Origin: an uncultured Clostridia bacterium
GTDB lineage: Bacteria > Bacillota > Clostridia > Oscillospirales > Ruminococcaceae
DNA length: 5,727 bases
NCBI GenBank assembly: GCA_945933905.1
Contig: CAMEQX010000101.1
Coordinates: 1 to 5,727, forward strand
Direction of reading: 5' to 3'
Shown here: positions 1 to 4,596 of the stretch, piece after piece
How the letters are laid out: each line of letters opens with the position of its first letter
Numbering within the stretch: position 1 is the first letter of the stretch
Position numbers and translations under genes: made by a program
The notes under the pieces: generated by a model
What the model was told of the DNA's origin: nothing
The model's input: only the letters and a program-made list of their open reading frames with translations
The model's database searches: none

Positions 1-326
1 GGAAAATGTCTCAGGACGATATCGAAAAGCTGATTGCCGCGCAAATGGGCGCAAGTGAGCCCGCTCCCGAGCCGAAATCTGACGGCGGGAAGATGTCTCA
101 GGACGATATTGAAAAGCTGATTGCCGCGCAAACTGCCGCAGCTCAGCCCGCTCCCGAGCCTAAATCTGACGGCGGGAAAATGTCTCAGGACGATATCGAA
201 AAGCTGATTGCCGCGCAAATGGGCGCAAGCGAACCCGCTCCCGAGCCGAAATCTGACGGCGGGAAGATGTCGCAAGATGAAATCGAGGCGCTCCTCAGCG
301 GAATGAAACAGGACGCAACCAAGTAA
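1..326 (+). CDS. C-terminal end of a repeat protein with FliM-N-like motifs (5' partial)
   Basis: The reading frame is open to the left edge, and bases 1-5 encode the end of a further repeat (G-K), so the true start lies outside the window and the ATG at 6 is probably only a repeat-internal Met. The visible 106 residues are three complete 29-residue repeats and a shorter last one. Each repeat opens with MSQDDIEKLIAAQ and continues into a Pro/Ala/Glu linker (PAPEPKSDGGK); the last reads MSQDEIEALLSGMKQDATK and stops at TAA 324-326. The SQ-(D/E)-(D/E)-I-(D/E)-x-L-(L/I) core resembles the N-terminal peptide of FliM and FliY that binds phosphorylated CheY. That likeness is family knowledge; binding here is inference. 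No membrane segment or enzyme motif is visible in this part. An upstream domain (CheC/CheX, receiver or FliN-like) is possible but unseen. I do not recognise the whole protein. No terminator is seen between it and the next gene. Confidence 0.75.
   Translation, partial: KMSQDDIEKLIAAQMGASEPAPEPKSDGGKMSQDDIEKLIAAQTAAAQPAPEPKSDGGKMSQDDIEKLIAAQMGASEPAPEPKSDGGKMSQDEIEALLSGMKQDATK
6..326 (+). repeat. In-frame 87-bp tandem repeat array (3 full units plus a degenerate last unit)
   Basis: Units run 6-92, 93-179 and 180-266, with a diverged terminal unit 267-326. By eye, units 1 and 3 differ at only two bases, both silent, while unit 2 differs from unit 1 at about nine, mostly in the linker (ATGGGCGCAAG versus ACTGCCGCAGC). 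The stub at 1-5 ends in AAA like unit 2 rather than AAG like units 1 and 3. The pattern is therefore B-A-B-A, a 174-bp higher-order period pointing to duplication of a two-unit block. The array keeps frame throughout and may continue upstream of the window. Confidence 0.95.
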
Positions 327-328
327 CT

Positions 329-382
329 TTCACATATTCTTCACACGGTTTTAACACATTTTATTCTTTCGCGGTGTAAAAT
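329..382 (+). promoter_or_regulatory. Candidate promoter with PhoP-box-like direct repeats upstream of the alarmone synthetase
   Basis: Three hexamers occur at an exact 11-bp period on the coding strand: TTCACA (329-334), TTCACA (340-345) and TTAACA (351-356). A poor fourth position, TATTCT, lies at 362-367. A possible -10, TAAAAT, sits at 377-382. This matches the Bacillus PhoP box (TT(A/C/T)A(C/T)A repeats with about 5-bp gaps), which normally covers roughly -60 to -20 of activated promoters and replaces a good -35. Here TTAACA to TAAAAT is 20 bp, too long for an ordinary -35/-10 pair, which fits an activator-dependent promoter. Motif matching in AT-rich DNA is weak evidence and no regulator gene is in view. 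Confidence 0.35.
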
Positions 383-415
383 GATTTTGAAAACTTTTGA
401 AAGGAAGTTGGAAAA

Positions 416-1111
416 ATGACGCTCAAAAAGAAAAAGCAAGCCTCTCCCACGGCGCTTGCTCCCGTAAAACAACTCCTCGCCGAGAACAGTCAGCAGGCGG
501 TTATGGAGCAGATGTACAAGTTTATCGAGCTCGAGCATCTCTACGATTCCGCAATCCGCGAGGTCAAAACAAAGCTGGAAATTCTTGACAGCGAATTCCG
601 CACGAAATACTCCTACAACCCTATTCATCATATAGAAGACCGCTTGAAGTCACCCGAGAGTATGTTCAAGAAGCTTCAGCGGAACAATTTGCCGTTCACG
701 GTTGAAGCCGTGCGGGAAAATCTGTTTGATATCGCGGGAGTGCGCGTTATCTGCAACTATATCGAGGACATCTATCAGGTTGCCGACCTGCTTACAGCGC
801 AGGACGACGTCACACTTATCAAGCGCAAGGACTATATCGCAAATCCCAAGGCAAACGGCTATCGCAGTCTTCATCTCGTCATCGAAACGCCTGTTTATCT
901 TTCCGAGAAAAAGGAGCTTGTGAACGTTGAGGTGCAGATAAGAACGATTGCTATGGACTTCTGGGCAAGCCTTGAACACGAGCTGAAATACAAGACCGAT
1001 ACCGAGGTTTCCGCGGAGCTTGCCGAGCAGCTTCGGCTTTGCGCGGAAACAATCGCGCAGACCGATATGAAAATGCAGCAGATATACCGGACCTTGAAAC
1101 AAATCGATTAA
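416..1111 (+). CDS. Small alarmone synthetase, (p)ppGpp synthetase of the RelA/SpoT synthetase-domain family (RelP/RelQ type)
   Basis: A single-domain cytosolic enzyme of 231 aa that transfers pyrophosphate from ATP to GDP or GTP to make (p)ppGpp, the stringent-response alarmone. Visible motifs in order: a basic lysine-rich N-terminus (residues 4-7); a helical lead-in; the ATP-binding stretch DRLKSPESMFKKLQR (75-89); DIAGVRVIC (105-113) with the Mg-binding Asp105; KDYIANPKANGYRSLH (138-153) with Tyr149 as the expected guanine-stacking residue; and VEVQIRTIAMDFWASLEHELKYK (171-193, split here as VEVQIRT and AMDFWASLEHELKYK) with catalytic Glu172. No HD hydrolase, TGS or ACT domain is present, so it is not a long Rel/SpoT protein. 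Length is near the 210-250 aa usual for small synthetases. The ATG at 416 follows AGGAAG (402-407) at 8 nt. All core motifs are intact. Whether it belongs to the RelP or RelQ clade cannot be settled by eye. Confidence 0.95.
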   Translation: MTLKKKKQASPTALAPVKQLLAENSQQAVMEQMYKFIELEHLYDSAIREVKTKLEILDSEFRTKYSYNPIHHIEDRLKSPESMFKKLQRNNLPFTVEAVRENLFDIAGVRVICNYIEDIYQVADLLTAQDDVTLIKRKDYIANPKANGYRSLHLVIETPVYLSEKKELVNVEVQIRTIAMDFWASLEHELKYKTDTEVSAELAEQLRLCAETIAQTDMKMQQIYRTLKQID

Positions 1112-1118
1112 CAAAACA

Positions 1119-1142
1119 GGCTGCTGACATCTATCAGCAGCC
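1119..1142. terminator. Shared hairpin between convergent genes
   Basis: A perfect 9-bp stem, GGCTGCTGA (1119-1127) with TCAGCAGCC (1134-1142), encloses a 6-base loop. It starts 7 bases after the alarmone synthetase stop and lies 20 bases past the stop of the opposing kinase gene. Read on the minus strand the hairpin is followed by TGTTTTGTT, a reasonable U-tract, so it should terminate the kinase transcript best. On the plus strand the following TTAAAGTTGTG is a weak tract. Confidence 0.75.
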
Positions 1143-1162
1143 TTAAAGTTGTGTATTTTCGG

Positions 1163-1756
1163 TTATTTGAAATATTCCTCGGCGAATTTTTCGAGAAGGT
1201 CAACCGTGCCGTCAATTCCAAGCGCGGAGCTGTCAAGGCAAATCTGATAATTCTGCGGCTGTCCCCAGCGCTTGTCGGTGTAGTAATTATAATAGGAAAT
1301 GCGCTGTTTATCGATGCGTTTTACATAGTCCTCGGCGTGCTTTTCGGCAATCCCGTAAACCTCAACCGCGCGCTTTACACGGACGTCAAGCGGCGCCGTG
1401 ATGAAAATGTTCAGCACGCGCTCAAAATCGCGCAGAGCGTAATCCGCGCAGCGCCCGATTATCACGCAGTCCTCCTCGGAAGCGATTTTGCGGACAGCGT
1501 TCAGCGTGGCGAAAAACAGCGAGTCGTCAAACGGCACGCCGCCCTGACCGTAGGTTGTGGAGAGGAGATAAAGAAAGCTGTTGGTGCGCTTTTCGTCGTT
1601 TTCCACAAAATGACTTTGGTGTATGCCGCTGCCCTTTGCCGCTTCCTCCAGCAGCTCGTGGTCGTAATAGCCCGTGCCGAGCCGCTCGGAGAGCTTTTGT
1701 CCGATTTCGCGCCCGCCGCTTGCGTACTGTCTTGAAATTGTGATAATTTTCCTCAT
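1163..1756 (-). CDS. Cytidylate kinase-like family protein (Cmk2 type)
   Basis: A 197-aa soluble P-loop protein of the cytidylate kinase-like family (PF13189) common in Clostridia. It is presumed to be a nucleoside monophosphate kinase, but the true substrate of this branch is poorly known and a role beyond CMP/dCMP phosphorylation is possible. Evidence: N-terminal beta strand and atypical nucleotide loop ITISRQYASGGREIGQ (5-20), then LGTGYYDHELLEEAA (26-40), CVIIGRCADYAL (97-108), the lid-like basic segment DVRVKRAVEVYG (124-135), and the family-typical YYNYYTDKRWGQPQNY (155-170) plus LDSSALGID (174-182). The loop usually reads Q-(Y/F)-G-S-G-G-R in this family; here Ala12 replaces the first Gly, a small deviation. 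The ATG (complement of 1754-1756) is preceded by GAGGG on the minus strand (1764-1768) at about 7 nt. It is transcribed alone from a strong promoter and converges on the alarmone synthetase. Confidence 0.9.
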   Translation of the reverse strand: MRKIITISRQYASGGREIGQKLSERLGTGYYDHELLEEAAKGSGIHQSHFVENDEKRTNSFLYLLSTTYGQGGVPFDDSLFFATLNAVRKIASEEDCVIIGRCADYALRDFERVLNIFITAPLDVRVKRAVEVYGIAEKHAEDYVKRIDKQRISYYNYYTDKRWGQPQNYQICLDSSALGIDGTVDLLEKFAEEYFK

Positions 1757-1793
1757 AAAAACACCCTCTTTACAGAAAAATTTTGTTTATTTT

Positions 1794-1822
1794 ATTATAT
1801 CACATTTTTGTGATTTTGTCGA
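1794..1822 (-). promoter_or_regulatory. Strong sigma-A-type promoter of the Cmk2-type kinase with a palindrome in the spacer
   Basis: On the minus strand TCGACA (1817-1822, one mismatch to TTGACA) is followed after exactly 17 bases by a perfect TATAAT (1794-1799), with an extended -10 TG one base upstream of it. A palindrome, ATCACA-TTTT-TGTGAT (1799-1814 on the plus strand, 6-bp arms), fills most of the spacer. A repressor bound there would cover the promoter, so it is a candidate operator. The predicted transcript would have a leader of roughly 30 nt. Confidence 0.7.
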
Positions 1823-1942
1823 TAAATTTAACAAATCTTTTTCGCAATGGAATTGTTTTTGATGAAAATTGCACAAATTTCTGCGATTTTTTTGTAAAAT
1901 TTCGCTTTTAAAGTTAAATTTTTTCTACAAAATGATGAAATT

Positions 1943-1982
1943 TTTACAAGCCCTTTACTTTTCGGAAAAAATTATGTATAAT
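1943..1982 (+). promoter_or_regulatory. Promoter of the Na/Pi cotransporter with two PhoP-box-like hexamers
   Basis: A perfect TATAAT (1977-1982) lies 17 bases after TTTACT (1954-1959), a 4/6 match to the -35 consensus. A second hexamer, TTTACA (1943-1948), sits exactly 11 bp upstream of the first, giving a two-repeat PhoP-box-like arrangement that overlaps the -35. The expected transcript starts near 1989 with a leader of about 45 nt. Control by phosphate fits the encoded transporter but only two of the usual four repeats are present. Confidence 0.6.
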
Positions 1983-2034
1983 AAGAGTGTATGGGAATTA
2001 TTTAATAAAGATGAGAAATTCGGGAGTATAATTT

Positions 2035-3087
2035 ATGAGCTTTCAGGATTTGCTTGGAATGTTCGGCGGACTCGCGGTGTTTATGTTCGGAATGCACACG
2101 CTGAGCGGCGCACTGGAAAAACTTGCGGGCGGGCGGATTGAAACGCTGCTCGAAAAAATGACGTCAAACCGCTTAAAAGGCGTGGGCTTGGGCGCGATTG
2201 TCACCGCTCTTATTCAGTCCTCGGCGGCGACAACCGTTATGATGGTCGGCTTCGTAAACTCGGGGCTGATGAAGCTATCGCAGGTTATCGGCGTCATTAT
2301 GGGCGCAAATATCGGTACAACCGCAACCGCGTGGTTGGTCAGCCTTTCGTCCGTCGGCGACGGAAGCGAAGCAATTCTATCGCAGATTTTCAGCGTGAAA
2401 ACCTTCACCACGGTTCTCGCGATTTTGGGTATCATTCTCGCGATGTTCACAAAATCCGACAAAAAACGAACCGTCGGCACGATTATGGTGGGATTTGCGC
2501 TTTTGATGTTCGGAATGAACTCAATGTCCTCCGCAGCCGAAAGCCTCAAGGACAACGAGCAGTTCACCAGCATTATGACAATGTTCTCCAACCCGATTTT
2601 GGGCGTTCTCGCGGGCGCGCTTCTGACGGCGGTGCTTCAGTCGTCGTCCGTTTCAATCGGTATTTTGCAGTCCATCTCAAATAAAACGGGAACCGTAACC
2701 TACTCCATCGCGCTCCCGATAATTCTCGGTCAGAACATCGGCTCCTGCGTGACGGCGCTTATCTCGTCAATCGGCTATCGTTCACCTTTACTTCAACGTA
2801 ATCGGTACGGTTGTGTTCCTCGGGCTGTTCTATCTGGTGAACGCGCTCATAGATTTGCCGTTTATGACCGAGCAGCTGAATTCCGTGGGAATTGCAATTA
2901 TCCACACCTGCTTCAACGTGCTGGTAACGGCGCTCTTCCTCCCGTTCACCAAACAGCTCGAAAAGCTTGCTTGCCTCACAATCCGCGACAAGCCCGGCGA
3001 AACCACCGCGGAAATGCCGATGCTCGACAAGCGCTTCCTCAACACGCCTTCCGTTGCTATCGAGCAGTGCAAGAATGTTGCTTATAA
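2035..3087 (+). CDS. Na/Pi cotransporter, transport-domain fragment as read (out of frame after about 2775)
   Basis: This open frame encodes 350 aa, of which residues 1-247 are real transporter sequence. It contains hydrophobic helices from residue 5 onward and two copies of the family repeat: QSSAATT (61-67) with GANIGTT (90-96), and QSSSVS (202-207) with GQNIGSC (232-238). These paired QSS and NIG motifs form the Na+/phosphate pathway in the SLC34-like fold (family knowledge). Residues from about 248 to 350, rich in Arg and Pro, are a shifted-frame tail with no membrane character, ending at TAA 3085-3087. Such a product lacks the last transport helices and the PhoU domain, and would probably not work as a normal transporter. 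Confidence 0.75.
   Translation: MSFQDLLGMFGGLAVFMFGMHTLSGALEKLAGGRIETLLEKMTSNRLKGVGLGAIVTALIQSSAATTVMMVGFVNSGLMKLSQVIGVIMGANIGTTATAWLVSLSSVGDGSEAILSQIFSVKTFTTVLAILGIILAMFTKSDKKRTVGTIMVGFALLMFGMNSMSSAAESLKDNEQFTSIMTMFSNPILGVLAGALLTAVLQSSSVSIGILQSISNKTGTVTYSIALPIILGQNIGSCVTALISSIGYRSPLLQRNRYGCVPRAVLSGERAHRFAVYDRAAEFRGNCNYPHLLQRAGNGALPPVHQTARKACLPHNPRQARRNHRGNADARQALPQHAFRCYRAVQECCL
2771..2783 (+). other. Junction of the frame change in the Na/Pi cotransporter
   Basis: Read in frame 1 the bases give I-G-Y-R-S; read in frame 2 they give S-A-I-V-H. The family pattern needs SSIG before and A-(F/I)-(V/L)-H-L-x-F-N after, with roughly eight residues between. The two halves share CGGC at 2772-2775, as expected if a deletion joined short direct repeats such as CGG or CGGC. 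No slippery heptamer is visible around 2760-2783. Confidence 0.65.
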
Positions 3088-3775
3088 GATGGCTACGCTT
3101 ACAAAGGAAACCCTGCTGATGTCGCTCGGTCTTGTTGAGGAGTATGACGCGAAAATCGCGCAGGAGGTTGTCGATAACGAGAACACAATCGATATCTACG
3201 AGGACAAAATCGGCTCGTATATTTTACAGGTCGCTTCAAAGGATTTGTCCGTGAGCGACAGTCAGGTCGTGTCAAATCTGCTCCACACAATCGGCGACCT
3301 TGAGCGAATTTCCGACCACGCGGTCAACATCAAGGAAACCGCCGAGGAAATGTTTACGAAGAAAATTCACTTCTCCGAAGCCGCCGAAAAGGAAGTCGGC
3401 GTTATGACAAGCGCGCTCAAGGAAATTCTTGAGATGTCGATAAACTCGTTTATGAACGGCGATATCAAGCTCGCGAAAGAGGTTGAGCCGCTCGAGGACG
3501 TTATCGACACGCTGCGCGCGGAGCTGAAAAACCGCCACATCGAGCGTCTGCGCGAGGGTATCTGCACAATCGAGCTCGGCTTCATTTTACAGGATTTGCT
3601 CACGAACTTTGAGCGCGTTTCCGACCACTGCTCGAATATCGCGGTCTGCCTTATTCAAATTCAGGAAAACAGCCTTGATACTCACGAATACATCAACGAG
3701 CTGAAAAAGCTTGAAAAATCCGAGTTTATGGACGAGTTCAATGACTACAAAGCGAAGTACGTTTTGCCCGACTAA
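2813..3775 (+). CDS. Na/Pi cotransporter, C-terminal fragment with PhoU domain (as read)
   Basis: The second frame, opened here at GTG 2813 by convention, gives 320 aa; the in-frame homology really begins at 2774. Residues 1-14 and about 23-45 are the last membrane helices of the transporter. From about residue 85 the sequence is an all-helical PhoU-like domain with the two metal-binding E-x-x-x-D signatures, DLERISDHAVNI (162-173) and NFERVSDHCSNI (265-276). In relatives this domain is cytoplasmic and thought to sense or gate phosphate flux. No convincing Shine-Dalgarno lies before the GTG, so independent translation is doubtful and this piece is best seen as the orphaned 3' part of the split gene. 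Confidence 0.75.
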   Translation: MFLGLFYLVNALIDLPFMTEQLNSVGIAIIHTCFNVLVTALFLPFTKQLEKLACLTIRDKPGETTAEMPMLDKRFLNTPSVAIEQCKNVAYKMATLTKETLLMSLGLVEEYDAKIAQEVVDNENTIDIYEDKIGSYILQVASKDLSVSDSQVVSNLLHTIGDLERISDHAVNIKETAEEMFTKKIHFSEAAEKEVGVMTSALKEILEMSINSFMNGDIKLAKEVEPLEDVIDTLRAELKNRHIERLREGICTIELGFILQDLLTNFERVSDHCSNIAVCLIQIQENSLDTHEYINELKKLEKSEFMDEFNDYKAKYVLPD

Positions 3776-3779
3776 AAAC

Positions 3780-3810
3780 AAAAGCTGCTTTTGAAAAAAG
3801 GCAGCTTTTT
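3780..3810 (+). terminator. Rho-independent terminator or attenuator after the Na/Pi cotransporter
   Basis: A 13-bp stem (3780-3792 with 3797-3809, one G-T wobble at 3789/3800) is capped by a GAAA tetraloop. The A-rich foot pairs with the T run 3806-3810, which also serves as the U-tract. It begins 5 bases after the transporter stop. The Shine-Dalgarno of the next gene starts only 4 bases after the T run, so there is no room for a promoter between them: the next gene depends on read-through or on a promoter inside the transporter gene. Confidence 0.85.
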
Positions 3811-3824
3811 AATAAGGAGAAAAA

Positions 3825-4355
3825 ATGGAAAATCTCAAGCAATTAACCGATGAAATGATTTTAGAAAAGCTCAATCCAAATCCTGCTTTTATTATAATCG
3901 TAGGTTTGGTTGTTATCGGGGTTGGAGTTCTGCTGTTTTTTCTGCTCAGAAATGCTCCAAAAATCAAGAATTCCAAGACGAAATATCTGATAATCGTGCC
4001 GTTTGCTGTTATGGGGTTGATTTGCTTTATCATCGGATTTCCAAAGCTTTTCGGCAAGAAAGCGACAACGGAAGATTTTGTCGTTGTTCAAAGCGAGGTT
4101 GTCAGCAAATATAAGAAAAAGAACCCCGGCGATACCCTAAAGCCAGACACAATAGCAGACCATCGATACTACATCAACTGCAAGGGAATTGACGAGGACG
4201 TCAGAATTACACAACATATGTATTATAACAAGTTTGAAGAAGGCGACAGGCTGTTTATTGTCGTTGAATTAAACAAAGGCACCACCGCTCCAGAGTATAT
4301 TTATAAAGCAGACGAGTATGAATATGTAGGCGAGAGATTGAAAAATTCATATTGA
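3825..4355 (+). CDS. Unrecognised two-helix membrane protein with a C-terminal soluble beta-rich domain
   Basis: I do not recognise this 176-aa protein. A short polar N-terminus (1-20) is followed by a strong membrane helix at 21-41 (AFIIIVGLVVIGVGVLLFFL), a basic loop (42-53, RNAPKIKNSKTK), a second helix at about 54-72, and a soluble C-terminal part of about 100 residues. With the basic loop on the inside, both ends would be outside, though this is only a positive-inside guess. The tail alternates hydrophobic and charged residues (DFVVVQSEVVSKYKKK 84-99, YYINCKG 115-121, DRLFIVVEL 141-149), suggesting a small beta barrel or sandwich like those in DUF3592-type membrane proteins. The ATG at 3825 follows AAGGAG (3814-3819) at 5 nt. 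Its start region is about one-third GC by hand count (3831-3890), against about 60% in part of the copper ATPase (5161-5220), hinting at a different history. It lies between two terminators. Confidence 0.75.
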   Translation: MENLKQLTDEMILEKLNPNPAFIIIVGLVVIGVGVLLFFLLRNAPKIKNSKTKYLIIVPFAVMGLICFIIGFPKLFGKKATTEDFVVVQSEVVSKYKKKNPGDTLKPDTIADHRYYINCKGIDEDVRITQHMYYNKFEEGDRLFIVVELNKGTTAPEYIYKADEYEYVGERLKNSY

Positions 4356-4358
4356 CAG

Positions 4359-4390
4359 AACTGCCCGAGATTTTGCTCTCGGGCAGTTTT
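4359..4390. terminator. Hairpin terminator between convergent genes
   Basis: A 12-bp GC-rich stem (4359-4370 with 4377-4388; core CTGCCCGAGA / TCTCGGGCAG) has a 6-base TTTTGC loop and is followed on the plus strand by TTTTGTTT. It begins 3 bases after the stop of the membrane protein gene and ends 4 bases before the stop of the copper ATPase gene on the other strand. On the minus strand the sequence after the stem (CTGTCAATA) is a poorer U-tract, so it mainly serves the plus-strand gene and may also end the ATPase transcript. Confidence 0.85.
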
Positions 4391-4392
4391 GT

Positions 4393-4596
4393 TTATGAGA
4401 TAACCTTGTAATCTTTATCCTCGACCGCCTTTTTGAGCGTCGCGAAATCGGTTTCGGCGGAGAGCTTGATTGTCGCGGTGCCTGTTTCGTGCGAAACCGA
4501 CGCGCTCTCGACTGTCGGGATTGCCTCAAGCGCCTTTTTCACGGTCGCCTCGCAGTGCCCGCACATCATTCCCTCAATCTTCATCGTAACTTCCAT
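4393..4596 (-). CDS. Possible internal CopZ-like copper chaperone start inside copA
   Basis: Within the linker between TM8 and the HMA domain, a perfect AAGGAGG (minus strand, 4605-4611) stands 8 bases before an in-frame ATG (complement of 4594-4596). Initiation there would give a 67-aa protein, MEVTMKIEGMMCGHCEATV onward, which is the length and layout of a free CopZ chaperone with its Met-x-Cys-x-x-Cys copper site. The same codons are also read as the pump's C-terminal domain, since there is no stop between them. Purine-rich Lys/Glu codons (HKEEET) can create Shine-Dalgarno-like sequence by chance, so separate synthesis is an inference. It could instead be the relic of a copZ gene that fused to copA by loss of the copA stop. 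Confidence 0.45.
   Translation of the reverse strand: MEVTMKIEGMMCGHCEATVKKALEAIPTVESASVSHETGTATIKLSAETDFATLKKAVEDKDYKVIS

Larger units (their letters stand above)
1757..2034. other. AT-rich divergent intergenic region
   Basis: This 278-base gap separates the divergent kinase and phosphate-transporter genes and holds their two promoters (1794-1822 minus, 1943-1982 plus). The middle part, about 1823-1942, is very AT-rich with T runs and A runs and shows no coding potential, no long hairpin and no recognisable RNA. It may serve as an UP element or regulator platform. A short plus-strand frame from 1869 overlaps the transporter start and has no plausible protein character. Confidence 0.7.
2035..3775 (+). 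pseudogene. Na+/phosphate cotransporter with PhoU domain, split by a frame change near 2775
   Basis: Two overlapping frames together make one family-typical protein: a Na/Pi cotransporter of the NptA/YjbB type with two inverted transport repeats followed by a cytoplasmic PhoU-like domain. Frame 1 gives the transport domain to SSIG (residue 247, codon 2773-2775). Homology resumes in frame 2 at AIVHLYFNVIGTVVFLGLF from 2774 and continues to the TAA at 3773-3775. Relatives have about 8 more residues (a small basic loop) between these blocks, so the simplest reading is loss of about 26 nt, not a one-base slip. The intact protein would be about 580-590 aa, normal for the family. Both halves are otherwise undecayed, so the lesion is recent, or is an assembly or sequencing error. 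The start ATG at 2035 follows GGGAG (2022-2026) at 8 nt. Confidence 0.85.

Noticed and set aside
6..326. Repeat array as a possible CRISPR array
   Set aside because: The 87-bp units abut without spacers, stay in frame and encode a coherent repeated peptide; this is a coding tandem repeat.
385..402. Repeated TTTTGAAA before the alarmone synthetase ribosome binding site
   Set aside because: Two copies of a low-complexity octamer in AT-rich leader sequence; no supported function and easily due to chance.
1151..1735. Long 194-aa plus-strand frame opposite the Cmk2-type kinase
   Set aside because: It is an antisense shadow of a gene whose minus-strand product has clear family motifs, ribosome binding site and promoter; the plus-strand translation shows no known motif.
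1799..1814. The palindrome as a CRP/FNR binding site
   Set aside because: The arms are in the opposite order (TCACA then TGTGA) with a 4-base gap; a CRP site is TGTGA-N6-TCACA, so only a generic palindrome is claimed.
1869..2141. A 90-aa frame overlapping the transporter start
   Set aside because: Low-complexity Phe/Lys/Leu-rich translation from AT-rich DNA; it covers the transporter promoter and overlaps its first codons out of frame.
2760..2790. Programmed ribosomal frameshift as explanation of the split transporter
   Set aside because: No slippery heptamer or obvious stimulatory element is visible, and family-typical residues are missing at the junction, which a frameshift alone would not cause.
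3809..4091. Minus-strand frames opposite the unknown membrane protein
   Set aside because: They have no ribosome binding site or motifs and the plus-strand frame has a strong Shine-Dalgarno and clear membrane helices.
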